A DNA stretch of 64,000 nucleotides from Spisula solida (taxonomy: Eukaryota > Mollusca > Bivalvia > Venerida > Mactridae). This document shows, piece by piece, positions 28,301 to 36,640 of this stretch. Location: assembly GCA_947247005.1 (NCBI GenBank), contig OX365946.1, forward strand, positions 48,634,734 to 48,698,733, read 5' to 3'. Each line of letters begins with the position of its first letter. The stretch's first letter is position 1. The translations under genes were made by a program, and so were the position numbers. A model generated the notes under the pieces. It had not been told where the DNA came from and ran no database searches. It worked only from the letters and a program-made list of their open reading frames with translations.

Positions 28301-29217
28301 GTTTACTGAATATAATCACGTCTGGTCCCGACATTATGAAACTTGAGGTACCAGTCTCAAAACGCCATATTCTATTGGTTAAAGTATAAATTGTCTCGAT
28401 ACCGACCAATTAGATGTTTGAGTTTTGAGATTGGTGTCCTACTTCATATTCATAACGTGTGGCCCTTGAATTCTCTGGTGTGATATAGAATGATAGTTCT
28501 ATGTTGTGAATATTTTTACTAACTTCAACAAATAACAAATAATTTTTGAGTGCATTTAAATGGTTAAAAACCTTAAATCAATATACAATCAGTTATTAAA
28601 TGAAATAAAGTTATTGATAAGATAATTTATTTATTTTTTCCAAGGACTCTGAACTGAGCGAGTAGAAATTGTATAACAGTGGTTCCTATTTAAAACTGAC
28701 AATACAATTACTAAGAGTTTCCTTTAATTTTACATGTATTGGTTCTTTCATTGCAGGTCCAAAACCAGAGAAGGTTCAAGTTGTACACATTGTTATTGGT
28801 ACCTCAATATCTGTGTTCTTTTGTGTTGTTTTACTTATTTGCGGGGTATATCACAGAAAGAAGTTCCGACCACGTGATCGGCACTCTCCGGAAACTGATC
28901 ACGTGGAGGTACGTTACGTCGCCGCCAGTTCCGGAAGTAATACAACTGATCGATTGCTCACAATTGACAAATCAGACGCTAGTCGTTCTTCCGCACATAC
29001 TCCTGATAAAAACGATCATGGTCACGAAAACGACCACTCGGAATACGTGGATCACAACGCAGACTCTAAAGCAACTGTTGCTGATCACGATAACAATGTT
29101 AACAATCAGAATTCTGTTAGACATAACCACAATACGTTGCCTCAGGAGAAACCGTCAACGTCGACAAACCCCCGTCCTGTGACAGCCCCTAAAATTCAGA
29201 AAGTATCAATAGTTTGA
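1208..29217 (+). CDS. LEV-10-like receptor: 5 CUB + LDLa + TM, 5'-partial gene
   Basis: Fourteen exons: 1208-1379, 3118-3335, 4982-5189, 6451-6701, 8509-8550, 12758-12941, 13659-13843, 17669-17906, 18518-18735, 19663-19842, 21014-21143, 21639-21709, 22705-22815, 28757-29217. Together they total 2669 nt, which with one base from the missing upstream exon gives 889 codons plus stop with no frame conflict. Seen in the translation: five CUB domains each with four cysteines, a short linker exon between CUB2 and CUB3, a six-cysteine LDL-receptor class A module, one hydrophobic helix and a tail of about 130 residues. Known: nematode LEV-10 has five CUBs, one LDLa and one TM and clusters acetylcholine receptors at the neuromuscular junction; NETO proteins have two CUBs, LDLa and TM. 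Inferred: a synaptic or cell-surface scaffold of the LEV-10/NETO type. The signal peptide, and possibly more CUBs, lie left of the window. Confidence 0.88.
1440..2010. repeat. Degenerate ~20-bp tandem repeat in intron
   Basis: Many diverged copies of a unit like cattacttgcctatactcgg follow one another with small indels. It is an old, decayed minisatellite in the intron between the two halves of CUB1. The copies are too diverged for an exact count by eye. Confidence 0.6.
2838..3143 (+). repeat. 60-bp tandem array spanning a splice acceptor
   Basis: Five tandem copies with the shared word tcggaatgattatattga at 2875, 2935, 3001, 3061 (one mismatch) and 3121, that is spacings of 60, 66, 60 and 60 bp. 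Each copy contains the polypyrimidine/acceptor stretch plus the first codons of the CUB1 second-half exon. The acceptor word is attacatttg in copy 1, attactgttg in copy 2, attactgtag in copy 3, attactgttg in copy 4 and attacagttg in copy 5. Only copy 5 keeps the cag used for the main exon; copy 3 has gained a different ag. All spacings are multiples of three and the whole array is open in the exon frame. Confidence 0.88.
2999..3000 (+). promoter_or_regulatory. Possible alternative 3' splice site
   Basis: Copy 3 of the 60-bp array reads attactgtag and then tcggaatg. Using this ag would start the exon at 3001, 117 nt (39 codons) earlier than the main acceptor at 3118, in the same frame and with no stop. 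The insert would repeat the NDYIDV segment three times before the normal exon. Whether the cell uses it is unknown. Confidence 0.35.
3118..3335 (+). CDS. Exon: CUB1 second half
   Basis: Acceptor attacag at 3117, donor gtaag after 3335. Entry in phase 2 completes Asp, then CRNDYIDVYVQL (Cys3 and the usual DY.DV strand), LGRFCGDD (Cys4 and the FCG signature) and FEGKFSFIDA (final strand). The exit phase is 1. The start was chosen because the shared CUB order places Cys3 right after the junction, as in CUB2 to CUB4. Confidence 0.87.
3336..4981. other. Intron, CUB1 to CUB2
   Basis: AT-rich sequence of about 1.6 kb. No exon, RNA gene or recognisable repeat was seen; short open frames here have no protein-like composition. 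Confidence 0.6.
4982..5189 (+). CDS. Exon: CUB2 first half
   Basis: Acceptor gtttgcag at 4981, donor gtaagt after 5189. Entry in phase 1 (T|CC, Ser), then VYNVGTLVNPNSCDF with Cys1, IVSPTYPGTYPNNLHC with the CUB SP.YP..YPNN motif and Cys2, then ERIKIKFIDFSIFHGDD. The exit phase is 2 (TA|T, Tyr). Confidence 0.88.
5190..6450. other. Intron within CUB2
   Basis: About 1.3 kb of AT-rich intron. No additional gene or clear repeat was seen. Confidence 0.6.
6451..6701 (+). CDS. Exon: CUB2 second half
   Basis: Acceptor ttgtttcag at 6450, donor gtaagc after 6701. It reads CPFDYVLVKDGRYH (Cys3), IGVFCGRYDEVTLFSS (Cys4) and ends in the last CUB strand FNISYEFSTEFIRY. This half is longer than usual because of an insertion around SFDKSSLHNIADYKFDR before the final strand. 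The exit phase is 1. Confidence 0.88.
7481..7561. repeat. 42-bp tandem duplication in intron
   Basis: The word tcaagggttttcgtaagata and the rest of a 42-bp unit occur twice in a row (7481 and 7523), almost identical. It lies in the intron between CUB2 and the linker exon. The rest of this intron (6702-8508) shows nothing recognisable. Confidence 0.85.
8509..8550 (+). CDS. Mini-exon: linker between CUB2 and CUB3
   Basis: A 42-nt exon with acceptor cgttccag and donor gtgagt, phase 1 at both ends. It encodes D-LRKTPEATHVTGT and no cysteines, so it is an inter-domain linker. Being symmetric it could be skipped without a frame shift. The support is the splice sites and exact phase fit rather than homology, so confidence is lower than for the domain exons. 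Confidence 0.6.
8551..12757. other. Long intron, CUB2/linker to CUB3
   Basis: A 4.2-kb intron. It holds the foldback element at 9578-9720 and, just before it, a GC-richer patch at about 9190-9540 with a short imperfect direct repeat (gataatcggtcacctggtca and gataatccgtcaccttacca). The remainder is AT-rich without recognisable genes. Confidence 0.6.
9578..9720. mobile_element. Foldback (hairpin) element, ~143 bp
   Basis: The left end agaataataggttagtgccg (from 9578) is the exact reverse complement of the right end cggcactaacctattattct (to 9720), with arms of 22 bp. The interior also pairs: gaaattatcgg against ccgataaattc, and gtaaaagtttatcc against ggtaaactttgc. The whole segment can fold on itself. 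It is best read as a small non-autonomous foldback/MITE copy; no transposase is present. Confidence 0.75.
12758..12941 (+). CDS. Exon: CUB3 first half
   Basis: Acceptor tttgcag at 12757, donor gtaagt after 12941. In the spliced frame it reads ECDVRITSNGGSEGPIESPG (Cys1), YPSDFPRNTSCKYYL (Cys2) and KVRVKFNDFFISGQIQK. The exit phase is 2 (AA|A, Lys). It has no stop codon in that frame and matches the other CUB first halves. Confidence 0.86.
13659..13843 (+). CDS. Exon: CUB3 second half
   Basis: Acceptor tattacag at 13658, donor gtaact after 13843. It reads CVEGFLGVTYEG (Cys3), KFCGHLWPPELIS (Cys4) and RLILTFDTHGASKARF then VAEYQFLS, the usual end of a CUB. Asp in TFDTH sits near the place where calcium-binding CUBs have acidic residues. 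The exit phase is 1. Confidence 0.87.
13844..17668. other. Long intron, CUB3 to CUB4
   Basis: A 3.8-kb intron. No exon, RNA gene or strong repeat was recognised; acatgta words are frequent (for example around 14395). Confidence 0.55.
17669..17906 (+). CDS. Exon: CUB4 first half
   Basis: Acceptor cttacag at 17668, donor gtaagt after 17906. A short linker DYAIPGVNIGQKGE precedes Cys1 (CSFLFESKKSESGSFNSP), then YPENYTGEIECVYIF (Cys2; NYT is a possible N-glycosylation site) and KLLISFEVFELGPA. The exit phase is 2 (AA|G, Lys). Confidence 0.88.
18518..18735 (+). CDS. Exon: CUB4 second half
   Basis: Acceptor ttttcag at 18517, donor gtaaga after 18735. It reads CLNTSDFLELSERNEG (Cys3), ISMYCGKIFPAPIIAHREIK (Cys4) and GFKAQYEFLPKDDIQK. 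The exit phase is 1, joining directly to CUB5. Confidence 0.88.
19663..19842 (+). CDS. Exon: CUB5, part 1
   Basis: Acceptor attctttag at 19662, donor gtaacg after 19842. It reads NCGHVIESDGKGGVIKSPKF (Cys1), YERRTYCEWKIV (Cys2) and MIELASFKIEGGMPGDD. The exit phase is 1, unlike the phase-2 exits of the other CUB first halves. Confidence 0.87.
19843..21013. other. Intron within CUB5
   Basis: About 1.2 kb of intron; nothing recognisable was seen. Confidence 0.55.
21014..21143 (+). CDS. Exon: CUB5, part 2
   Basis: Acceptor ttttatag at 21013, donor gtaagt after 21143. It reads GDGCKTAVLRVQKGDEMVEL (Cys3), CGAFDDSELSKEATISEG (Cys4) and ends DTETVQ. The exit phase is 2. It supplies the third and fourth cysteines of CUB5. 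Confidence 0.86.
21639..21709 (+). CDS. Exon: CUB5, part 3
   Basis: A 71-nt exon with acceptor ttgctag and donor gtatta, phase 2 to phase 1. It encodes the last CUB strands FLVANSANGQKGFQLSWTEI then HVA (GxxGF.L.W). This CUB is therefore split by two introns, the others by one. Confidence 0.85.
22397..22570 (-). mobile_element. 3' end of a non-LTR retrotransposon (LINE fragment)
   Basis: Read on the - strand this gives RRREGPKIYWQRTLNIGLRK, then a region ending EAVVNALCSNGSEEDEVSK. That resembles the common carboxyl end of many LINE reverse transcriptases (GRPK.TW.RT.. L....W ... W..VV.ALCS). It runs into a tail of repeated aagt units (22396-22409). Only the last ~55 codons are present, so this is a 5'-truncated, inactive insertion in the intron before the LDLa exon. 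Confidence 0.6.
22705..22815 (+). CDS. Exon: LDL-receptor class A module
   Basis: Acceptor ccttccag at 22704, donor gtaagt after 22815, phase 1 to 1. It reads AGTCYGFKCKQTGHC then ISSDLRCNHLPNCGPGDNSD and EI; the sixth cysteine is split across the intron (T|GT) and is completed at 28757. The spacing C-x4-C-x5-C-x6-C-x5-C and the calcium-site DNSDE match an LDLa module. The usual first Asp of the calcium site appears as Asn. Confidence 0.9.
23460..23698. mobile_element. Inverted-repeat element (MITE-like), ~240 bp
   Basis: The left arm gatggattgtttttgcagta ... atttacctccctt (23460-23499) pairs with the right arm aagggaggtaaat ... ccatccatcg (23657-23698), about 40 bp each with mismatches. No coding content lies between. 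The terminal word gggaggtaa recurs elsewhere in the window, suggesting a common family. Confidence 0.5.
24286..24335. repeat. 27-bp tandem duplication
   Basis: The words acattttccggagtaaacat occur at 24286 and 24313 with a 27-bp period. Intronic. Confidence 0.8.
28333..28448. repeat. Imperfect hairpin in intron
   Basis: ggtaccagtctcaaaac and tattggtt on the left pair with aaccaatta-like cgaccaatta and gttttgagattggtgtcc on the right, leaving a loop of about 30 bp. It may be a small foldback relic just upstream of the TM exon. Confidence 0.4.
28757..29217 (+). CDS. Terminal exon: TM helix and cytoplasmic tail
   Basis: Acceptor cattgcag at 28756; stop TGA at 29215-29217. The first two bases complete the last LDLa cysteine. 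PKPEKVQ is followed by the hydrophobic helix VVHIVIGTSISVFFCVVLLI then CGVYHRKKFRPRDR, a basic stop-transfer. The remaining tail is rich in His, Asp and Asn (DKNDHGHENDHSEYVDHN) and ends KIQKVSIV, where S-I-V fits a class I PDZ ligand. The tail sequence is low in complexity and probably disordered. Confidence 0.9.
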
Positions 29218-30400
29218 TGAAAGTAAGCATAGGTATATTTAATTTTAATCAGATGTTTTATGTAAAGAAGTGTTAAAAGCAATGAAAGAAGACAACAGGT
29301 ACGATTGATGGACATGCGTGTAGCATGGAGTAAAACGAGTTGAATGTTGGTGAATAACTGAGCTAGACACATTGCGATTGGTCGATTAACAAGAGAGAGA
29401 GAGAGAGGGAAAGAGAGAAAAAGAGAGAAGGCAGCTGATTGGATGAGAGCTCTCGCATCGGAGCCAAATAATGTGAAAAGAACTATATACAGCCCCAGAT
29501 AGCGCTGGCACAGATTGTATATAAAATACCAAAGAATAAAGCCGTCTGTCACTGATTCCGCAAGAAATTTATGTAAACCGTAAACTAAATAATTGCAGGA
29601 ACCTCGACTGTAAGTATTTAGACTATGAGCGAAAATAATATTCAATCTTCATGTCTCTTGAACATTAGCTTTACAGTTTCAATTTCAAAGTTTTAACAGT
29701 AGTCCATACACTTACATCGTTCATGTGTCGTCATCCATCTGCTAAGATGATTGTAATGGAAACGTCTGATAACAAAGAGACACACATATATTTCGGCTGT
29801 TGCCATGGCGAACGCTTAACATTCCGTTACAAAAATGTTACAAGAGTTGTGAACCTAAATGGTGAAACAGTATTAGTTACTTCAAACTGTTGTTCGTGTC
29901 GGCTTGTTTCAAGCCCGAAGGAAGTGTCGTCTTCTATGGGAAAGTATTGTGTCATTATCAAGCAATCAATATGGACTTGTTTCCTGTGTATACATTACCT
30001 TTATTATCATTATGTACATTTTCACAAATCGATTTTATTAATAATATTTTGTTAAATTAAAATCTGTGATTTTATGTATTTATAAGGGGATTTACATACT
30101 TAGGTATTGTATGAATGAAGGGGTAGCTGATGTTTTCTGTTGTTATTTTATGTGTTATATGTAAACGTTTACTATGTACAAATTGTAGTGTTGACTGAAC
30201 AAATTATAGAAACATACATTGTATGTTGACAATGTTACCAACTACATTTGTATTTTGATAAGCTAAGTGCAGTTTACATTGGTATGTAAAATGGTATAAA
30301 CTTACAATAAATCTAATACAATCTCCACATATATGCTGTAACATGCTGTTTGTAGTTTTTAGTTTTCGCATACGTCCTTAAATAAAGTGATGTTGGTACG
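29218..30400 (+). other. Probable 3' UTR of the CUB receptor
   Basis: AT-rich sequence after the stop codon, with a GA-rich microsatellite at about 29390-29430 and AATAAA hexamers at 30306 and 30381. A 110-codon open frame at 29723-30055 lies inside it; its sequence shows no recognisable domain and it is not called as a gene. Confidence 0.5.
30306..30386 (+). promoter_or_regulatory. Candidate polyadenylation signals
   Basis: Two AATAAA hexamers, 30306-30311 and 30381-30386, about 1.1 kb after the stop codon. They are the best placed candidates for the 3' end of the CUB receptor transcript, but AATAAA is frequent by chance in this AT-rich DNA. Confidence 0.4.
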
Positions 30401-30940
30401 TGACAGAAATGTAAACGTATCTATAACTGGCGCCATGTCTCATGAGTATGAGGTTGGTCGATGGTCAAAGATAGAGGGTTTTATTTAGATGTTAACTCGA
30501 AATAACAGGAAGCTACTGAATATAGTAAGATGATACTTATATTGGTGAGCACAGGTGTAGGCAACGCAAAACACAATTTAAATGAAGAACAAACTAATAT
30601 ATATAAATCACGTCCATCCTTTTTCTAAATAGCATTGTGAACAAATATGTTCCCTTCCTTTTTGCAATTGTGTTGGCACCATCATCCCCCTACGTATTGA
30701 ATGAATTGCGTACATTTGTACATTTTAAAAAAGATAATGTAACTGTATTAAACTATTTATAAGGTTATATTGAACTTTGATGCGGTATAATTGTGTTCAG
30801 TCTCCAAGTTTCAGTATTTGAAATGTATAATTATACTGGTTGAAGTTATTTGCCAGCCTTTAGCTACCGGTGTTTTCCTATTCAGTTTAATGTCCACATT
30901 GCCTGTAACTGCTAACCGTAAGCTTTTACCTGTACGAATA

Positions 30941-31827
30941 CGAGGGGTGTTCCATATGTATTGTCACTGTCCTTTGCATTTTTCTATGGCAATATTTAGA
31001 AGGATTCTACGATGACTGTCTAAAAGGTGCATGTTTCTATTCTATATCTGGAAAATTACATAGCCTTTCGTCAACAATTAAGTAATTTATTGAACTTAGA
31101 AGAGGGTATGCTCGAGTACACTGGCCTTATGTTAATTTTAAGCTAAATTTGTGTCATCTTTGCAGTAGTTGTTTAGAAAAGTAAATGTCAGTATTCTTTA
31201 AACTGCAACATAAGATACGATAACTGGACCCTAATACTTCCATTAGAACTTTAAATTAAAATGAAATTATTTGTTGTCTACGAGTAAGACGGTCAAAACA
31301 AGGGAGATCACTCTAATTTATACCAAATGATGCTTGTTGTTTCACGCACCGATAGCTTCATATCAATTGTACTTTGATCGCAAATTCTTCCCAAAAATCA
31401 GTGTTGATGGTCAATGACTTACATACCTGTATGATATGTCAAATTCCAATCAATTAAACTAATCGAAAATTTTCATTGAAAAGTAGCATGCTTTTTTGAC
31501 TAATTTTGACACTTATTTTCGCGACTTTGAAATGCTCTTATTTTGTTAAAAATGGCAATCAAGTACAGCAAATCATGTTTTTATAGAAGGAATTTACAAT
31601 ATTCACGGTATGATAGTTGTTGAATAAGAATATTTCCCAAAAGGAATTTTAATCGACAGTTATTCGAACAAAGTCGCAGTGTCTATTACTAGTCCTTTGA
31701 AAAGACAACAGAAACAACATTCCGGTAATTAAATTTTATTGATTTGTTCAATGTATAAAGATTTAAAGACATCAACGAATTTTTTTGATTTGTGACCCAA
31801 GTGACAATACATATGGAACACCCCTCG
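30941..31827. mobile_element. Mariner-like MITE, ~887 bp with TA duplication
   Basis: The left terminus cgaggggtgttccatatgta (from 30941) is the reverse complement of the right terminus tacatatggaacacccctcg (to 31827); the arms match for about 27 bp apart from the flanks. TA lies on both sides (30939-30940 and 31828-31829), as expected for the Tc1/mariner superfamily. No transposase frame is present, so this is a non-autonomous copy. Confidence 0.75.
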
Positions 31828-34800
31828 TATACGTACTGGTAACATATTAGGATAAAACCTTTTAAGTAGTGATGTTACGTACAACACTCATTAGGACACA
31901 GAAAATGACATCGAATGAAAATATGAAATGTAGATGATATGTTAATGTATATATGTGTTTCACGTTTAAGGATATAGAATGTAATACATGTTTACCTTTA
32001 TTTTATTGCGTATGCCGGACAATTTCTCAGCCAATGCTGACCAATTTATTACATCAGTTGCGGCGCAGTTGTGCGTTACCCTTCTGTGAAGTGTCGGTAC
32101 CTGCCAGGTATTATCCGTTATAATTATCATGGTAGTTTTTATCCACTGTACAACTTCAGCTACCACATAATTGTAATTGTTGGTTTAGGCGTAACTGGAA
32201 TTTAACATTGCCTGGTACAAATGTTCGACGTTGTGTCATGCGCAAGACCTTAGAGGTCAAAGGTTATATTGTCCTGCAGCTTTCCGTTAATTGTGTTCTT
32301 TAGACTATAAGTTTTAGATAAATAATATTCCTGTGTCAAGTCAGTGCTGGGGGTATGACCACTCTAGTGAAAGCTCTAGTTATATCTACGATTTATTATA
32401 TATCACATGTGCAAGTACCAAGCATCTTCCTTACGGTTTTGGTGTAAATATAGTTTATTTAAATAAGTAACTTGATATAGCTTCACATTTTTTATAGGCA
32501 TAGCCGTTTCTGTGAAATCATTTACTAGTACGTGAAAAATGTTAAACGCTTCTTAGTTTGCTTTCGTGATCATTTCGAAAAATGATTGTCTTTTATAAAC
32601 TATGGTAACATTTCTATTCATTTCAAAAACACAACCCACATGCCTCTTCTTCGTGAATATTGGTCAAATGATTTAGTTCATAAGCATGTGTTATAAACTG
32701 TCACAACAGATAAATAGTGCAATTATCATTCGGAGGAAATTGAAGACATACGAGGGATGTTCAATAAATACAATAGCTCTATAAATATTATTTTTATTCA
32801 AAAGTACTAGACTCTGGACAGATAAAACGTTAAAACACTTTGTCTAAAATGCGCATACAATGAGGTTCTGAAAAGCAACACCACATAAGGTAGCAACATT
32901 CATTATGGAAGTTGTTTCTGGAAACAATACTATTTTTACACTGTGCCATAGCGTGTTTGAACTCCCTCTGGCACATACTAGTATATAATACCACCCAACA
33001 CGTATATTCGTGTTAGATGCAGAAACCAGGATACTGATCATCTTATCTACGCAAGGTTATGTTTCTTATAAAGCGCTGTAAAGCTCTCGCAAAAATAATC
33101 TTCTAAAACCTTATCTGTCTTTTTTCTCTCCAGGAATATATTTTCTTTAGAGCATCGATCTCTAAACATTACATTCAGTACCATGATTGTCAAATCACAC
33201 AATGTGTAACTGTGATGTCGTTGCACTGTGTACTTAAAATACACAGGAAGAACTGATAAAAATATATATAACATAGCGTTCGGAATTGGAAAACGGAACG
33301 CGTTACACAACATAGTGTTGAGCATATATCTTAAAAGTTATCAGCAGATACACTAATTATATGTTGTACTAGATTAAACGAGAGTTTGTAAGCTAAACCA
33401 GCAAATGTATTCACTCAATAGCGTATTCAGTCCATGTTAAACTTGTATTTTTGTCGTAATACTGATGTTGAATAAACGACACACAGCTGTAAAAATGACC
33501 ATGTTTGTGTCATCCTCTCTTCATTTATAAAAGGCTATAGTGAACATGTCTGTCCATGGGACTGTTGGTAGAATAAATTGTGTCCGTTAAATAACATTTT
33601 TGAGCTAGGATCCCCAAACTTTACATGAAGGTTGGTCACAGTATCTGCAACAGGGGATATCCCCCATACATTTAGGTAATACTATGTCAAAGGTCAGGTT
33701 CAATGCGACCTTTAACAAGAAGAAATGAAATTTTTAACTCAAGAACCGTTGGACCAATGTTTTTTACAATTTATAGGGTGGAGGGCCACTGTCAGAAGTT
33801 GCCCTTATTGATTGTGAGGTGAATAGGTCCAATTTCAAGCTATTCGTGACTTTTAACACTGCTATTTGGCTTCTATGGTGGCTGCATATGTTACAAACAT
33901 CTCTAAGATTAATAAGCCTAAATATTATAACTGAATAAAGAAGCAAAACATTCCAATGTGACCTTATATTGAAATAATTTATTGTATTATTTAGGAGGTC
34001 TTTAAGTGGGGTTTTATTTACCATCATAAAATTATTTATGCCCAATGATAATTGCATTATTTGAGAACAACGGTGCCTTTATTTGTACATACTTTGTGTA
34101 TCAGCCATTGTCTGTATGCTACAAATTGTTTAGCAGCCCATTAAACACGTATGGTCATGTGATAACGAGCGTCACGCGGTATGCTAGTATTATATTGAAT
34201 GTGAGGCAAACACATATTGGCTTATCTCCCTTTCTTTACTTTACGCCATTCGGTATAGCACATTATAGTGTGCCCCCTTAACCCTCGTATGTCCTATCTT
34301 TTTTAATTATAATTATATAAAAATACATGATACAAGACAGGAATATACAAAGAGACAATAACAAATCGGACAGGAATAAGTTGTTGTCATGAAAAAGTGT
34401 CACATTTTCTAGAGCATGATGCATGTACTAGATAGACAAAGAGAGTCAACCTATCGTGCTTCTTGTTAATGCAATTACGATTTCAATATATGACTGACGT
34501 TTATTTCATTACAATAATACTCACTTATTTCAATATTTTAAGAACAAACGTATTATTAATTTTAGAACTGTTTTGTTTGTGTTCAGTATGATAGATTGAG
34601 TGAGTGTGACTTTCTGTTCGTGTAGAACAACACCCATTCTACCAATGAGGATTGCAACCACGTAAATAGTTATAAATAAATCGGTGATTATATGCATAAT
34701 TGCTACATATATTACAGGGCTTGTATTCACAAAGCATCTTAGTAGAATTAAACTTAATTTACTTAAAAACATGACAATGCCTTAAGTTTGTCGGCTAAAC

Positions 34801-36120
34801 GTTACAACCAAGATGATTAATTTTTTGTGTTGGGTTAAACAGTTATGTTAAGCGCTACAATAATCACTAAGAAAACATGAGTTAATCTTCAATGTGTCTG
34901 GTAAATATTCGCAGCACAAATTTTCATCTAAAGTCAAAATATTAAAGTTTTCAACTAAGGTGTCTTGTGAATACCACACCAGAAGGCAAAACAGAAGATA
35001 TTTAGATTCGGCAATTAGCTTGCTAAGTCTTATTTGAATCAAATCCTTATACATTTCACTATTTACGCTGATATATATAAAAGCGTAAAGTAATGAAGCT
35101 AATGTAACAAGTTGATTTAATGACATTGAAACATTTTCTTTCTTTTCTTTAGTACTGTTTGGTTGATAATTCGATTGGTTGGTTTAAGTCATGTGCTTGC
35201 TTTTTAAGGTGATCATTAAAATAGGTTTGGATGTTGATGGTACTGAAAACATTGTTACTTTGTTTGTACAGAAATATGAATGGATGATCATCTAGCTTCT
35301 AAGTGTGATGCCAAATATTTTGGCATTTAGCTCATTTCTTTTCTACCGTCTCATTATCATAGAAACAAATTGACACAAAGGGGTATACTGATTTATGAAC
35401 AGGTGTATGTTTTTAAGTATTCAGGAGTTGGTCATGTCATGACTTTACAGTGAAAAATGTATCTATGTGTGTAAATATGCCAGGTTATTAGAAATAAACA
35501 ATTTCTCATCCCATCTTACGAAAAGGGTTCTTGATCGGTTTTATTAAGCTACAGTGTGCTGACATTGTTTTTGTTGTATGTATCGTATATGAAGGAGTTA
35601 TTTATTGTCTTGAAAGTTAACATGATATGCTTATCTGCATCTAAAATAGTATTCAAGGCGTTTTGGTCAAATTAGCATAAACATATATTTTCCAAAACAG
35701 GTGGCGAAATCTATGAGCAGGAGAAACATACCATTCATATATATATGCTACATGCAACTTATTATTTGCACTGTAAAGTTATGAGAGAGCACAATCTATT
35801 ATTTCTTAATTATGTCTTAACATGCGGTTTTATTTGTCAAGGCTGTATCTTTTAAATGATTCAACATTTTATCGCTTCTCGTACTGTTATTGCAATTTAG
35901 ATATTTATAAATGAAATAGTTATGTTGTATGACGTGTAGATTTATACAAAATGAAAATAAAACATATCAAATAGTTTGTGTTACTAGATGTTTATCCGTT
36001 TCCTGCACGAACCTATGCACCTTGTCCAGCTAGAGAGGTTTCGAGCGATAGTCTGTAAACCGGACTGGGCATTACAGTCCGCAAAGTCTGGAGACCATTC
36101 TTAACAGTCACACCCGACCA
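31828..36120. other. Intergenic, no gene seen
   Basis: About 4.3 kb between the CUB receptor and the 40-bp satellite. Open frames up to about 97 codons show no protein-like composition. A single mariner-end-like word (tacgagggatgttcaataaa at 32749) has no visible partner. Just before the satellite, cggactg and cagtccg around 36060-36080 form a small hairpin. Confidence 0.55.
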
Positions 36121-36640
36121 GCTAGCGCAGTTTATTAGTCCAATAATAATATATCTGGTAGCTAGCGCAGTTTATTAATCCAATAATAATATATCTGGTA
36201 GCTAGCGCAGTTTATTAGTCCAATAATAATATATCTGGTAGCTAGCGCAGTTTATTAATCCAATAATAATATATCTGGTAGCTAGCGCAGTTTATTAGTC
36301 CAATAATAATATATCTGGTAGCTAGCGCAGTTTATTAGTCCAATAATAATATATCTGGTAGCTAGCGCAGTTTATTAATCCAATAATAATATATCTGGTA
36401 GCTAGCGCAGTTTATTAGTCCAATAATAATATATCTGGTAGCTAGCGCAGTTTATTAGTCCAATAATAATATATCTGGTAGCTAGCGCAGTTTATTAGTC
36501 AAATAATAATATATCTGGTAGCTAGCGCAGTTTATTAGTCCAATAATAATATATCTGGTAGCTAGCGCAGTTTATTAGTCCAATAATAATATATCTGGTA
36601 GCTAGCGCAGTTTATTAGTCAAATAATAATATATCTGGTA
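36121..36640. repeat. 40-bp satellite, 13 perfect-length copies
   Basis: Thirteen head-to-tail 40-bp units beginning gctagcgcagtttattagtc. Only two positions vary: g or a in ttattagtc/ttattaatc, and c or a in the next word. Coding the types A (g,c), B (a,c) and C (g,a), the order is A B A B A A B A A C A A C. The last six units are two copies of the trimer AAC, and the first four are two copies of the dimer AB. There is no spacer between units, which excludes a CRISPR-type array. Confidence 0.95.

Larger units (their letters stand above)
22816..28756. other. Long intron, LDLa to TM exon
   Basis: A 5.9-kb intron. It holds an inverted-repeat element at 23460-23698, a 27-bp tandem duplication at 24286-24335 (acattttccggagtaaacat), a short TA run near 26190 and a small imperfect hairpin at 28333-28448. 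Otherwise AT-rich without recognisable genes. Confidence 0.55.

Noticed and set aside
1208..29217. Calling the receptor a NETO1/2 orthologue
   Set aside because: NETO proteins have two CUB domains; five CUBs were counted here, which fits LEV-10 better.
29723..30055. 110-codon open frame after the receptor stop codon
   Set aside because: No start context, splice sites or domain; it lies in the probable 3' UTR.
32749..32790. Single mariner-like end (tacgagggatgttcaataaa)
   Set aside because: No inverted partner could be found downstream, so an element cannot be bounded.
36121..36640. Regular 40-bp repeats resembling a CRISPR array
   Set aside because: The units are contiguous with no unique spacers, no cas genes are present and the genome is eukaryotic; it is a satellite.
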